64,000 bases of DNA from Vreelandella azerica (GTDB taxonomy: Bacteria > Pseudomonadota > Gammaproteobacteria > Pseudomonadales > Halomonadaceae), in assembly GCF_013112225.1 (NCBI RefSeq), contig NZ_JABFHI010000001.1, forward strand, positions 744,001 to 808,000, given 5' to 3'. Made by a program: the position numbers and the translations under genes. Below the pieces are notes generated by a model, which did not search any database, was not told where the DNA came from, and saw only the letters and a program-made list of their open reading frames with translations. The number at the start of each line of letters is the position of its first letter. Position 1 is the first letter of the stretch. Positions 1 to 9,808 of this stretch are shown here, in pieces.

Positions 1-1414
1 CCTGTTCGCGGCCTTCCTGCTTGGCCAACACCCAGGGTTCGGCATCGGCGATGTAGGTGTTGGCTTCGTCGGCGAGTTCCATGATCCGGCGCATGGCGCG
101 GCTGAACTCACGGGCTTCGTAGTCGTCAGCAATCTCATCACCGGCGGCGATAAAGCGCGCCAGCATCTGCGGCTCGGCGCAGTTAGCCGAGAGCTGGCTA
201 TCCCCCAGCTTTTTCACAAACCCGGCGCAGCGGCTGGCAATATTGACCACTTTGCCCACGAGGTCACTATTCACCCGAGCAGCGAAATCATCCAGGTTGA
301 GATCCAGGTCATCGACCTTGGACGTCAGTTTGGCAGCAAAGTAATAGCGCAGATATTCCGGATTTAGGAAATCCGCGTAGGTGGCTGCCTTGATGAAGGT
401 GCCGCGGGATTTCGACATCTTGGCGCCGTCAACGGTCACAAAGCCGTGGCAGTTAACCGCCGTTGGGGTGCGGAAATCAGCCCCGTGAAGCATGGCGGGC
501 CAGAAAAGCGCGTGGAAGTAGACGATGTCCTTACCAATGAAGTGGTAGACCTCAGCGTCAGAGCCGGGCTGCCAGAAGGCATCGAAATCAATCCCTTCGC
601 GCTCGCAAAGATTCTTGAAGCTGGCTAGATAGCCAATCGGAGCATCCAGCCAGACGTAGAAATATTTACCCGGCGCGTCAGGAATCTCAAAGCCGAAATA
701 GGGCGCGTCGCGGGAGATATCCCACTCGTTGAAGCCGGACTCGAACCACTCCATCAGCTTGTTGCGAATCTGCGGCTGGACATGGCCGTCATTGACCCAC
801 TGCTGCAGGAACTCAGCAAAATCCGGCAGCTTGAAAAAGTAGTGAGTGGAACTGCGCACTTCGGGTGTGGCGCCGGAAATCGCTGAAACCGGGTTAATCA
901 ACTCCGCAGGGGTGTAGGTGGCGCCGCACTTTTCGCAGTTATCGCCGTATTGATCCTCAGCGTGGCATTTCGGGCAGGTGCCTTTGATAAAGCGGTCCGC
1001 CAGAAACAGCCCTTTCTGCGGGTCAAACATCTGCTCGATATCGCGGGTGGCAATATGGCCTTTATCGCGCAGGCGGGTGTAGATCAGCTCGCTGAAATAG
1101 CGGTTTTCTACAGAGTGGGTGGAATGGTAATTATCAAAACTAACGCCAAAGCGGGCAAAGTCGGCCTGATGATCGCGGGAAACCCGTTCGATCAACGCTT
1201 CGGAAGTGATGCCTTCCTGCTCGGCGCGCAACATGATGGCGGTGCCGTGAGCATCGTCAGCGCAAACGTAGTAGCACGCCTGGCCACGGCTTTTCTGAAA
1301 ACGCACCCAGATGTCCGTCTGGATATATTCCAATAAGTGACCAAGGTGAATATCGCCGTTGGCGTAGGGCAGGGCGCTGGTGACCAGAATATTGCGCGTG
1401 GCAGTATGTGACAT
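1..1414 (-). CDS. metG: Methionyl-tRNA synthetase (3' part cut by window edge)
   Basis: Charges tRNA-Met with methionine in the cytoplasm. The first 471 codons are present; the family is about 670 residues, so the end of the anticodon-binding domain and any C-terminal dimerisation domain lie outside the window. The protein opens [20 protein letters not shown] and has the class I HLGH signature (HIGH equivalent) near residue 25. A zinc knuckle (CPKC then CEKC) follows near residues 145-165, and the KMSKS loop appears as [11 protein letters not shown] near residue 335. The frame is open throughout the visible part. It reads leftward and is separated from the upstream minus-strand gene by a strong terminator, so it probably has its own promoter in the gap of about 100 bp. 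Identification is secure. Confidence 0.96.
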   Translation of the reverse strand, partial: MSHTATRNILVTSALPYANGDIHLGHLLEYIQTDIWVRFQKSRGQACYYVCADDAHGTAIMLRAEQEGITSEALIERVSRDHQADFARFGVSFDNYHSTHSVENRYFSELIYTRLRDKGHIATRDIEQMFDPQKGLFLADRFIKGTCPKCHAEDQYGDNCEKCGATYTPAELINPVSAISGATPEVRSSTHYFFKLPDFAEFLQQWVNDGHVQPQIRNKLMEWFESGFNEWDISRDAPYFGFEIPDAPGKYFYVWLDAPIGYLASFKNLCEREGIDFDAFWQPGSDAEVYHFIGKDIVYFHALFWPAMLHGADFRTPTAVNCHGFVTVDGAKMSKSRGTFIKAATYADFLNPEYLRYYFAAKLTSKVDDLDLNLDDFAARVNSDLVGKVVNIASRCAGFVKKLGDSQLSANCAEPQMLARFIAAGDEIADDYEAREFSRAMRRIMELADEANTYIADAEPWVLAKQEGREQ

Positions 1415-1445
1415 AGGTTAAGACACTTCTGTTGAAATCAGGCTG

Positions 1446-1482
1446 AAATAAGCCCGGCGAAGCAGGCCGATGCTTCGCCGGG
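1446..1482 (-). terminator. Rho-independent terminator of the 93-aa gene
   Basis: A perfect 11-bp stem (CCCGGCGAAGC / GCTTCGCCGGG, 1453-1463 and 1472-1482) has an 8-nt loop. On the minus strand it is followed by CTTATTT. It lies just after the stop of the 1512-1793 gene and before the metG start. Confidence 0.75.
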
Positions 1483-1511
1483 AACCAGTGTGAAAGCAGT
1501 CAGTAACAGGG

Positions 1512-1793
1512 CTAGTAAAGAGCCTGCTCTTCCATGATGACTTCGCGTAACAGGGCCAGAAACAGCTTATCGGCTTCTGAATGCTCGGCGGGGTCTTCAG
1601 GAATATGCACACTGGTGGTGTCAGAAATTTCATTGGCGATACGCGCCATGACATCCTGAGAGTTGCCATTGGCAAATTCCTTGCGTGCTACCTCCAGCGA
1701 CTGTTCGAGGATTTTCGGATCCTGGAGCAGTTTGCGGATAAACCCTTGCAGTTCGTTGATGATACGCGTTTTCTGGATTTCTGAAGCAGACAT
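1512..1793 (-). CDS. Conserved-looking hypothetical protein, 93 aa
   Basis: I do not recognise this family. The 93-residue product is acidic and appears largely helical. It starts MSASEIQKTRIINELQGFIR and has no signal peptide, membrane segment or cysteine. The start at 1793 is chosen because an AAGGAG ribosome-binding site lies about 7 nt upstream; longer upstream extensions of the frame lack such a site and look non-coding. It is followed by a clear terminator, which supports a real transcription unit. It lies between metG and an acyltransferase gene, all on the minus strand. Function unknown. Confidence 0.7.
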   Translation of the reverse strand: MSASEIQKTRIINELQGFIRKLLQDPKILEQSLEVARKEFANGNSQDVMARIANEISDTTSVHIPEDPAEHSEADKLFLALLREVIMEEQALY

Positions 1794-1928
1794 GGTAGGT
1801 CTCCTTGTTTGGCCTGGCCTGTAGTGCCGCAAAGCGCATTGATAATAAGCGCGACAATAGCATTTTTTACTTTTCAGGGCATCTAAACGCCAGCTAACGG
1901 CGAGCAATCTTGCGTGTCTCAATAGGGC

Positions 1929-3146
1929 TTACCCCATCAGGCGCCCTGCTTTATGTTTGACCGGGTTGGCGTACTGCGCCAGCCAGTAAGGCCTGAGATA
2001 TTCCGGTACCTCGGCCAGGCGCGCCTGGAAACGCTCTTTATCCTGGCGGGTAATCGCCTTGCGGGCCACCAGTTCAGGGGCATCGCCCAAGGTGTCGAGT
2101 GCTAGGTAATGGCTTGAAAACAGCCGATATCCACCAATGACCTGACGATCAATTTCCGCTGCCACTTCGTCAGGGGTGGCCATGTCGGTACCGATAGGTG
2201 TACCAAAGCGTAGCTGCACCCGGCCTTTGTGACCGGTAATGCCGGCAACAATCGACTGGATATCCTCAAACTCGCTCTTGGCGTAGCTGCCCTGGTGATC
2301 GACGTCGTGGAGCTCCTGGGCTTTCTGCAGGTCGCAGGGGTCGTATTCATAGCTGATCGATACGGGCACCAGCTTCAGCTCTGCAATCGCATCGCCAAAC
2401 GCCGCCTGGCGCTCTGCGTTGCGACGCGCCATGGTCAACATCTTGATAATCGCAGGCTCGGTGCGGTCAATGCCATTTTTGGCACGTCCTTCGCGCTGGG
2501 CCATCCAGATGGAATGCTGGTCTTCGGTAATCGAGTGGCGGATATAGGCCGAAAGCTGCTGATAAGCCGCCAGCATGGCGCGCTTGCCCCGTGCGCTACG
2601 CGGCACGATAAAGCTCTTGTTTAAGCGCATCAGGTCGGTGACATAGGGCTTTTTAAGCAGATTGTCGCCAATCGCAATGCGCACGGTATCGCGGCCTGCC
2701 AGGTAGAGGGCGTAGTTGACGAAGGCCGGGTCGAGTGAAATATCTCTATGATTGCCGATAAACAGATAGGCGCTGTTGCCATCAAGCTTATCTAGCCCGG
2801 ATACCTCGAAGCTGTCGGTGGTGGTGCGGATCATGCGCTCCATGTAATGGGCAATCCGCATCTGGAAGTCGTAGACAGTTGAAACGTCCTTTACTTCGCG
2901 ACGCACCGCATGACTGGCCAGTGCCCGCGCCAGCGGCGGCGCCCAGCGGGCCAGGCGCGGCAGGCGAAAGCGGGTCAGGGCGTTGAGCAGTTCGCTATCT
3001 CGGGAAAGGCGCGCCAGCACATCAGCCACTTCGTGATCCATATAGGGACGAATATCTGCCCAGGGGTCTTCCGCCTGACTGATATGATCGACCGTGCCTG
3101 TTGTCATATTCGATGTTGTATTGGATGTTGGTTTGAAATCAGTCAT
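1929..3146 (-). CDS. PlsC/glycerol-phosphate acyltransferase-family protein
   Basis: A 405-residue protein of the phospholipid/glycerol acyltransferase superfamily. The catalytic NHX4D motif is present as NHRDISLD near residues 130-140, preceded by a hydrophobic strand (SAYLFIG). Downstream, FIVPRSARGKRA fits the second, substrate-binding block, and KLVPVSISYEYDP fits the late conserved VPV block. There is no obvious transmembrane helix, so it is probably a peripheral cytoplasmic-membrane enzyme. The expected reaction is acyl transfer to a glycerol-phosphate or lysophospholipid acceptor, but at 405 aa it is much longer than canonical PlsC (about 245 aa) and its substrate is not known. It lies about 40 bp downstream of rdgC on the same strand. 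Start is the first ATG of the frame; no strong ribosome-binding site decides it. Confidence 0.8.
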   Translation of the reverse strand: MTDFKPTSNTTSNMTTGTVDHISQAEDPWADIRPYMDHEVADVLARLSRDSELLNALTRFRLPRLARWAPPLARALASHAVRREVKDVSTVYDFQMRIAHYMERMIRTTTDSFEVSGLDKLDGNSAYLFIGNHRDISLDPAFVNYALYLAGRDTVRIAIGDNLLKKPYVTDLMRLNKSFIVPRSARGKRAMLAAYQQLSAYIRHSITEDQHSIWMAQREGRAKNGIDRTEPAIIKMLTMARRNAERQAAFGDAIAELKLVPVSISYEYDPCDLQKAQELHDVDHQGSYAKSEFEDIQSIVAGITGHKGRVQLRFGTPIGTDMATPDEVAAEIDRQVIGGYRLFSSHYLALDTLGDAPELVARKAITRQDKERFQARLAEVPEYLRPYWLAQYANPVKHKAGRLMG

Positions 3147-3186
3147 GCGATCCGTAAAACGCTCCCTTCAGTCGGTGGCACCGTGT

Positions 3187-4131
3187 TTATCCCTTGAGAG
3201 GTGATGTCTCAAGAGGTGACGCTGTTGCTTCGCCATCCAGCCATGCCAGCAAGCGTTTGGTATCTTCGGCCAGTGCCTGCGCCATCAGGATAAAATCTGT
3301 TTCCAGACGAACAAGCGCATCGTCAGCGTCATCGGCATTGTCGGCCTCTTCGATTAGGGCATCGCTGAAACGCAGACCTTTAATCGCCAAATCTTCATGT
3401 AAGACAAAGCTTAGTCGTCCTTCAATGCTTAACGCCAGCTTGCTGGCTTGACGGTCACTGGCCAGCAGCTGCTGGATATCGTCGCTATCCAGGTCTACCT
3501 GGCGCGCGCGCAGTACGCTGTCATCACCCTTGGCTTTGAGCTCAACCTGATCGCCCAGCTGCATATCGTTGGGGCGGGTGCTGGCATCGTTCAGCCAAGT
3601 GGTCATGGCGCGCAGCGGCAAGGTCTTGGCCGCCAGTGGCGTGACTTTCAGGCTGCCCAGGGTTTCGCGCAGCAGATCCAGAATATCTTCCGCTTTTGTG
3701 CGTGAACTGACATTGACGCCAATCAACTGATGGCGAGTGTCCCACCAGACATCCACTTTCTGGCTGCGCACAAAGGCCTGGGGCAGCAGGTTTTCGGTCA
3801 CCTGCTCTTTCAAGGCGGTCTTTTCCTTGCGAGATACTTTGCGCCCCTCGGCCGCTTCAATTTCTGCGACCTGTTCATCCACTTCTTCCTTGACCACCGA
3901 GGCGGGCAGCAGGCGTTCCTGGCGTAAGGCGCTAATCAACCGTTGGCCCTGCATTTCATGTAGCAACTGACCGTGGCCAGCGCGTCCTGCGGGCGCCGTC
4001 CAGCCCAGTCTGCGGGCATCAGCATTGCCCAGCGGCGTGGATTTGTGCGCTTGTAGCGCTTCTTCCAGTGCTTCTTGTGAAAGCTCCTGGTCGCCGTGAA
4101 GACGGTATAACAGCAGGTTTTTAAACCACAT
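3187..4131 (-). CDS. rdgC: Recombination-associated protein RdgC
   Basis: RdgC is a ring-shaped nucleoid-associated DNA-binding protein that in E. coli restrains RecA-dependent recombination. The 314-residue product is close to the usual length (about 303). The start at 4131 gives the typical N-terminus MWFKNLLLYRLHGD. Other family features are the segment QKVDVWWDTRHQLIGVNVSS in the middle and the acidic helix-rich C-terminal part. A short in-frame extension to 4146 exists but is less likely because the family begins MWFKN. It stands upstream of the acyltransferase gene on the minus strand and faces away from fadM. Confidence 0.93.
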   Translation of the reverse strand: MWFKNLLLYRLHGDQELSQEALEEALQAHKSTPLGNADARRLGWTAPAGRAGHGQLLHEMQGQRLISALRQERLLPASVVKEEVDEQVAEIEAAEGRKVSRKEKTALKEQVTENLLPQAFVRSQKVDVWWDTRHQLIGVNVSSRTKAEDILDLLRETLGSLKVTPLAAKTLPLRAMTTWLNDASTRPNDMQLGDQVELKAKGDDSVLRARQVDLDSDDIQQLLASDRQASKLALSIEGRLSFVLHEDLAIKGLRFSDALIEEADNADDADDALVRLETDFILMAQALAEDTKRLLAWLDGEATASPLETSPLKG

Positions 4132-4313
4132 GACGCCTGTACCCAAATGAAAAGTGGCTCATTATGGCGAAAGCAGCGCCTGCCTGCCAGCGCGATTCAC
4201 GAAGGTCTGATGTAAAAGTCTGTTATGCAATGCGAGGATTGAATGGCTTTCAAACATGTGTTTGATTTGTAGTGATGGTTCACTTTTCAACAAGCCAAGA
4301 TCAGGAGACTAAA

Positions 4314-4751
4314 ATGTCCGACAAACTTTCACGCCACGCTTTACGGGTTCGCGGCTATCACCTTGACGGCTATGGTCATGTCAACAACGCCCGCTACCTT
4401 GAGTTTATGGAAGAGGGCCGCTGGGGATTCTTTGATGATCATCCCGCCTTGATTAAAGAACTGCGGCGGGCAGGCAAAGCCTTTGTGGTGGTCAACCTGA
4501 ATATTGATTACTGCAAGGCGGCGTTGGAGGGTGATGATCTGGTGGTGCTGACCGGGATTATCAGCGTGGGGGAGCGCAGCGCCGTTTGTCATCATCAGGT
4601 GATTCGGCGTCGCGATAGCGCTTTGGTTGCCCGGGCGGATCTGACCTTTGTGCTGCTGGATATCAATGCTAACAAAGCCGCGCCCATTGAAGGCCAGGTG
4701 CGTGAGGCGTTGGAGGCGCTGACCCTGGATAAATCAGACTTTAGCGCCTGA
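4314..4751 (+). CDS. fadM: Long-chain acyl-CoA thioesterase FadM
   Basis: A single hot-dog-fold thioesterase of 145 residues that hydrolyses acyl-CoA esters; in E. coli FadM acts on long-chain acyl-CoA intermediates of beta-oxidation. The diagnostic segment VRGYHLDGYGHVNNARYLEF lies near residues 9-28 and contains the D-X-GHVNN-X-Y catalytic signature. FVVVNLNIDY follows near residue 62. Both match E. coli FadM/YbaW closely as I remember it. Start at 4314 is set by the upstream AGGAG; an upstream ATG at 4272 has no such site. It is monocistronic: a terminator separates it from gyrA. Confidence 0.88.
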   Translation: MSDKLSRHALRVRGYHLDGYGHVNNARYLEFMEEGRWGFFDDHPALIKELRRAGKAFVVVNLNIDYCKAALEGDDLVVLTGIISVGERSAVCHHQVIRRRDSALVARADLTFVLLDINANKAAPIEGQVREALEALTLDKSDFSA

Positions 4752-4820
4752 TCACAGCCTAGCGATGTCACTGACTGCCCTTGCTGCTTCTGCAGTGGTA
4801 TGATGTAGCGGTATTTGCGC

Positions 4821-4854
4821 ACCACCTTGTAACGTTAAGTAAGGTGGTTTTTTT
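4821..4854 (+). terminator. Terminator between fadM and gyrA
   Basis: An 8-bp stem (ACCACCTT / AAGGTGGT, 4821-4828 and 4841-4848) has a 12-nt loop and is followed by a run of seven T. It ends fadM transcription before gyrA. Confidence 0.8.
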
Positions 4855-4905
4855 CAGCGCTTTCAACTATCGCAGCGCCAAAGCAGTGCAAAGGATCTGA
4901 CTTTC

Positions 4906-7626
4906 ATGGGTGACATCGCCAGAGAAATCTTGCCCGTCAATATTGAAGACGAGCTCAAGCAGTCGTACCTCGACTATGCGATGAGTGTCATTATCGGCCG
5001 CGCGCTGCCAGACGTGCGCGACGGCCTGAAGCCAGTGCATCGGCGCGTACTGTTTGCCATGCATGAACTGGGTAATGACTGGAACAAACCGTACAAGAAA
5101 TCAGCGCGTGTCGTGGGTGATGTGATTGGTAAGTATCACCCGCACGGTGACAGCGCCGTTTACGACACCATAGTGCGTATGGCGCAGCATTTCTCCATGC
5201 GCCACGTACTGGTCGACGGCCAGGGCAACTTTGGTTCCATCGACGGTGATAGCGCCGCCGCCATGCGTTACACCGAGGTGCGCATGTCGCGCCTCGCGCA
5301 TGAGCTGCTGGCGGATCTGGAAAAGGAAACCGTTGACTGGGTCGATAACTACGATGGCACAGAGCGCATCCCGGATGTTCTGCCCACCAAGGTGCCTAAC
5401 CTGCTGATCAACGGCTCCTCTGGGATTGCCGTCGGGATGGCGACCAATATTCCGCCGCATAACATGCGTGAGGTCATCGATGCCTGCCTGGCGTTGATTG
5501 ACGATTACACCCTCACGGTGGATGACCTGATGGAATACGTTCCCGGGCCTGATTTCCCGACCGCGGGTATCATCAACGGCCGTGCGGGTATTCTGGAAGC
5601 GTATCGTACCGGGCGTGGGCGCATCTATGTGCGCGCCTGCCACACCATTGAGCACGACGATAAAACCGGCCGCGACCACATCATCATTACCGAGCTGCCG
5701 TACCAGGTGAACAAGGCGCGGCTGATCGAGAAAATTGCCGAGCTGGTCAAGGAAAAGCGCATTGAAGGCATTGCCGAGCTGCGTGATGAATCCGATAAAG
5801 ACGGCTTGCGCGTCGTCATCGAGATCAAGCGCGGCGAGTCTGGCGAGGTGGTGGTCAACAACCTATTTGCGCAAACCCAGCTGCAGAATGTGTTCGGCAT
5901 CAACATAGTGGCGCTGGAGAACGGTCAGCCCAAAACGCTGAACCTGAAACAGCTGCTTGAAGCCTTCATTCGCCACCGTCGCGAAGTGGTTACTCGACGC
6001 ACTCTGTTTGAACTCAAGAAAGCCCGGGAACGTGGCCATATTCTTGAAGGCCTGACGGTGGCTATCTCCAATATTGATGAGGTCATCGAGCTGATCAAGG
6101 CGTCACCCAACGCCGCAGAAGCCAAGGAAAAGCTGCTGGCGCGCAGCTGGCAGCCAGGCCAGGTGACCGAGATGCTCGAACGGGCAGGCGCGACGTCCTG
6201 CAAGCCTGAAGAGTTGGAAGAAGGCTTTGGCCTGAACCCGTCGGCCACCGACTATCGCTTGTCGCCTGCCCAGGCCCAGGCGATTCTTGAACTGCGTCTG
6301 CATCGCCTGACCGGCCTTGAAACCGAGAAGCTGCTTAACGAATACCTCGCGATTCTGGAAAAAATCGCCGAGCTGACCACCATTCTGGCCTCGCCAGATC
6401 GCCTGATGGAAGTGATCTGCGAAGAACTGCACGCCGTGCGTGATCAGTTTGGCAACGATAGGCGCACCGAGATTCAGGCCAGCCATCTGGATCTTTCCAT
6501 GGCCGACCTGATTGCTGAAGAGGATATGGTGGTTACAGTGTCGCGCTCCGGCTATGCCAAGACTCAGCCGCTGTCAGACTATCAGGCTCAGCGCCGCGGC
6601 GGGCGCGGCAAGTCGGCCACCTCAATGAAAGATGAAGACGTCATTGAGCATCTGCTGGTCGCTTCGACCCACGACACCATCCTGCTGTTCTCCAACCGCG
6701 GTAAGGTGTACTGGCTGAAGGTATACGAAATGCCGGTGGCCAGCCGTGGCTCGCGCGGCAAGCCGCTGGTCAACCTGCTGCCCCTGGATGAAGGCGAGCA
6801 GATCAGTACGATTTTGCCGGTCAGTGACTATGACCCGAGCCACTATATTTTCTTCGCTACGGCCAAGGGCACAGTAAAACGTACCAGTCTTGAGCAGTTC
6901 TCGCGGCCACGTAGCGTTGGCCTGATCGCGATTGATATTGAAGAAAATGATCGTCTGATCGGGGCGGCGATTACCTCAGGCGATGATCACGCCATGCTGC
7001 TGTCTTCCAACGGCAAGGCCATCCGCTTCGAAGAAGGCAATGTGCGCGCTATGGGGCGTACCGCCCGAGGCGTGCGCGGTATGCGCCTGACCGGTGATGC
7101 AGAAGTTATCAGCCTGATTATTCCTAAGAGCCAGCAGATTGATGCCGAAACAGATGCAGAGCCAGATGGTGAAGCGGATGCGGCGGTATCGCTGGAAACC
7201 TCGCAAGTCTCCCAGTCGGATGGCCAGATCTATATCCTGACCGCCAGCGAAAACGGTTTTGGCAAACGTACCCGGCTGGAAGAATTCCCGCTGCGCGGGC
7301 GCGGTGGCCAGGGCGTTATCGCCATGCAGACCAGCGCACGTAACGGCCAGATGGTTGCCGGCATGCAGGTGTATGACAGCGACGAAATGATGCTGATCAC
7401 TGACCGTGGCACTCTGGTGCGCACCCGTGTCGAAGAGGTCTCGACCACTTCCCGTAACACCCAGGGCGTGATGCTGATCCGTCTTGGCAAGGAAGAGAAA
7501 CTGGTAAAAACCGTGCGTGTTGACGAGCCGGAAGACACTGAACTTGACGCAGTATTGCTGGAAGACGAGGACACCCCACAGGCCAACGGCGAGGAGGCAG
7601 CAGGAACCGATGACACGTCACTTTAA
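4906..7626 (+). CDS. gyrA: DNA gyrase subunit A
   Basis: Breaks and reseals DNA as part of the A2B2 gyrase that introduces negative supercoils. The 906-residue product is slightly longer than E. coli GyrA (875). The active-site tyrosine is Tyr122 (AAMRYTE). The quinolone-resistance-determining region reads [17 protein letters not shown] with Ser83 and Asp87 in E. coli numbering, the drug-sensitive residues. The C-terminal pinwheel domain carries the GyrA box (QRRGGRG) near residue 563, and an acidic insert ([15 protein letters not shown]) near residue 745 adds length. The stop overlaps the serC start by 17 bp, so the two genes are probably co-transcribed. Confidence 0.98.
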   Translation: MGDIAREILPVNIEDELKQSYLDYAMSVIIGRALPDVRDGLKPVHRRVLFAMHELGNDWNKPYKKSARVVGDVIGKYHPHGDSAVYDTIVRMAQHFSMRHVLVDGQGNFGSIDGDSAAAMRYTEVRMSRLAHELLADLEKETVDWVDNYDGTERIPDVLPTKVPNLLINGSSGIAVGMATNIPPHNMREVIDACLALIDDYTLTVDDLMEYVPGPDFPTAGIINGRAGILEAYRTGRGRIYVRACHTIEHDDKTGRDHIIITELPYQVNKARLIEKIAELVKEKRIEGIAELRDESDKDGLRVVIEIKRGESGEVVVNNLFAQTQLQNVFGINIVALENGQPKTLNLKQLLEAFIRHRREVVTRRTLFELKKARERGHILEGLTVAISNIDEVIELIKASPNAAEAKEKLLARSWQPGQVTEMLERAGATSCKPEELEEGFGLNPSATDYRLSPAQAQAILELRLHRLTGLETEKLLNEYLAILEKIAELTTILASPDRLMEVICEELHAVRDQFGNDRRTEIQASHLDLSMADLIAEEDMVVTVSRSGYAKTQPLSDYQAQRRGGRGKSATSMKDEDVIEHLLVASTHDTILLFSNRGKVYWLKVYEMPVASRGSRGKPLVNLLPLDEGEQISTILPVSDYDPSHYIFFATAKGTVKRTSLEQFSRPRSVGLIAIDIEENDRLIGAAITSGDDHAMLLSSNGKAIRFEEGNVRAMGRTARGVRGMRLTGDAEVISLIIPKSQQIDAETDAEPDGEADAAVSLETSQVSQSDGQIYILTASENGFGKRTRLEEFPLRGRGGQGVIAMQTSARNGQMVAGMQVYDSDEMMLITDRGTLVRTRVEEVSTTSRNTQGVMLIRLGKEEKLVKTVRVDEPEDTELDAVLLEDEDTPQANGEEAAGTDDTSL

Positions 7627-8713
7627 TTTTTGTGCAGGGCCGGCCGCACTGCCGACGGCTGTTCTCGAGCGCGCCCAGGCGGAAATGCTTGATTACCACG
7701 GGCGCGGTCTTTCGGTGATGGAAATGAGTCACCGCAGTGATGAGTTCGTGGCCATTGCCGAGCAGGCAGAAAGCGATTTTCGTGAACTGCTTGGCGTGCC
7801 GGATAACTACCGGGTGCTATTTCTTCAGGGCGGTGCCAGCCTGCAGTTTGCCATGTTGCCGATGAACCTTTTAGGTAAAGGCGGCAGTGCCAACTTTATC
7901 CAGACCGGCATCTGGGGCAAAAAGGCGCTGGCAGAAATCAAGCGCCTTGAGTTGCCTTATCATGTGGCCGCAGACAGCGCAGCAAACGGCTTTACCGCCG
8001 TGCCACGCCCGCAAGAGATTCAGCTCAGCAAGGATGCCTGCTATGCCCACTACACCGCCAATGAAACCATTGGCGGCTTGGCCTATGATTACACGCCAGC
8101 GCTAACCCGTGCTGATGGCAGCGAGGTGCCGCTGGTCTGCGATATGTCGTCAAGCATTCTTTCCGCGCCGCTGGATGTCTCAAAATTCGGGGTGATCTAT
8201 GCCGGTGCCCAGAAAAATATCGGCCCAGCGGGGCTGACCCTGGTGGTAGTCCGCGATGACCTGCTGGATCAGGCGCGTACTGGCATTCCGACGCTATTTG
8301 ATTACAAGGGCATCAGTGAAGCGGGTTCGATGGTCAATACGCCGCCGACCTACGCCTGGTATCTGGCAGGCTTAGTCTTCCAGTGGTTGAAGCATGACGT
8401 CGGCGGCCTTGAGGCCATGGCCAAGATCAATCAGCGCAAAGCAGAAAAGCTCTATGCCGCCATTGATCGCAGCGATTTTTACAGCAACCCGATAAAGGTG
8501 GCTAACCGCTCGATCATGAACTTGCCTTTTGTATTGGCCGATGCAGCGCTGGACAGCGCTTTCCTGGCGGAAGCCAATGCGGCTGGGTTGTTGAACCTCA
8601 AAGGCCACCGCAGTGTGGGTGGCATGCGTGCCAGTCTATATAACGCGGTACCAGAAGAGGGCGTTGATGCGCTGGTGGCCTTCATGGCCGATTTCGAACA
8701 AAGAAAGGGCTGA
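7610..8713 (+). CDS. serC: Phosphoserine aminotransferase
   Basis: A PLP enzyme that converts 3-phosphohydroxypyruvate to phosphoserine and also serves pyridoxine synthesis. The 367-residue length and N-terminus [20 protein letters not shown] are typical. The segment [12 protein letters not shown] binds PLP phosphate, and [13 protein letters not shown] carries the Schiff-base lysine. The ATG at 7610 is preceded by GAGGAGGCAGCAGG, a good ribosome-binding region lying inside the gyrA end. The next gene (pheA) starts 4 bp after the stop. The order gyrA-serC-pheA-tyrA/aroA is the common gammaproteobacterial arrangement. Confidence 0.97.
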   Translation: MTRHFNFCAGPAALPTAVLERAQAEMLDYHGRGLSVMEMSHRSDEFVAIAEQAESDFRELLGVPDNYRVLFLQGGASLQFAMLPMNLLGKGGSANFIQTGIWGKKALAEIKRLELPYHVAADSAANGFTAVPRPQEIQLSKDACYAHYTANETIGGLAYDYTPALTRADGSEVPLVCDMSSSILSAPLDVSKFGVIYAGAQKNIGPAGLTLVVVRDDLLDQARTGIPTLFDYKGISEAGSMVNTPPTYAWYLAGLVFQWLKHDVGGLEAMAKINQRKAEKLYAAIDRSDFYSNPIKVANRSIMNLPFVLADAALDSAFLAEANAAGLLNLKGHRSVGGMRASLYNAVPEEGVDALVAFMADFEQRKG

Positions 8714-8717
8714 ATTG

Positions 8718-9808
8718 ATGAGCGATACCTCCGTCAAGCTGGAAACCCTGCGCCAGCGTATTGATCAACTTGATAGCGATATATTGCGGCTGATCAGTGA
8801 GCGGGCCAGCTGCGCCAAGCAGGTGGCTGATGTCAAACTCGCTGATGACCCTACCACTGTCTTCTATCGCCCCGAGCGTGAAGCTCAGGTGCTGCGGCGC
8901 ATTATGGCGCTGAACGATGGCCCGCTAGACGATGAGGAAATGGCGCGGCTATTCCGTGAGATCATGTCCGCCTGCCTGGCGCTTGAGCAACCCATCAAGG
9001 TGGCTTATCTGGGGCCGGAGGGCACCTTCACCCAGCAGGCGGCGCTCAAGCATTTCGGCGAGAGTGCAGTAAGCTTGCCCATGGCGGCCATAGACGAAGT
9101 GTTCCGTGAAGTGGAAGCCGGTGCCGTCAACTATGGCGTAGTGCCGGTCGAGAACTCCACGGAAGGGGTAGTTAATCACACCCTGGATACGTTCATGGAG
9201 TCATCGATCAATATCTGCGGTGAGGTGGTGCTGCGCATTCACCATCATCTGCTGGTCAGCGAGAATACCCGTCGCGACAAGGTATCTCGAATCTATTCGC
9301 ATCCTCAGTCCTTTGCGCAATGCCGGAAATGGCTGGATGCGCATTTTCCCATGCCGAACGGGTGCCGGTAGCCTCTAATGCCGAAGCCGCCAAACTGGTC
9401 AAGACAGAATGGCACAGCGCAGCGATTGCCGGTGATATGGCTGGCAAGCTCTATGGTCTTGAGCGGATTGCTGAAAAAATCGAGGATCGCCCGGATAATT
9501 CCACTCGTTTTCTGATCATCGGCAGCCAGGATGTGCCCATGTCCGGCGATGACAAAACCTCGCTGGTGGTAGCAATGCGCAACCAGCCGGGCGCCCTGCA
9601 TGACTTGCTGGAGCCTTTTCATCGTCATCAGATCGACATGACGCGCCTGGAGACCCGTCCGGCGCGCTCTGGGGTGTGGAACTACGTATTCTTTATTGAT
9701 TTCAAGGGTCACCACGCTGAACCTCAGGTGGCCGCCATGCTTGAAGAAGTGCGCCTGCGGGCGGCGGATCTTAAAGTGCTGGGATCCTATCCCCAGGGTG
9801 TGCTGTGA
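8718..9808 (+). CDS. pheA: Chorismate mutase/prephenate dehydratase (P-protein), frameshifted
   Basis: Bifunctional enzyme of phenylalanine synthesis. Residues 1-90 are an AroQ chorismate mutase (LRQRIDQLDSDILRLISERA). Residues from about 95 are the prephenate dehydratase (KVAYLGPEGTFTQQAA; PVENSTEGVV), and the last 85 or so are an ACT regulatory domain with the phenylalanine-binding GALHDLL motif. The frame breaks at the TTTTCCC run at 9344-9350. The protein reads WLDAHFP in one frame and then HAERVPVASNAEAA one frame over, so adding one C restores a normal protein of 363 residues. The start is the ATG 4 bp after serC, and the stop overlaps the tyrA-aroA GTG start. I read the break as a base-calling error, though a real mutation cannot be excluded. 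Confidence 0.93.

Noticed and set aside
5137-5170. Quinolone resistance change in gyrA
   Set aside because: Ser83 and Asp87 are the unmodified, sensitive residues.
9344-9350. Programmed ribosomal frameshifting in pheA
   Set aside because: The shift site has no known slippery heptamer or downstream structure, and many neighbours show the same one-base homopolymer loss.
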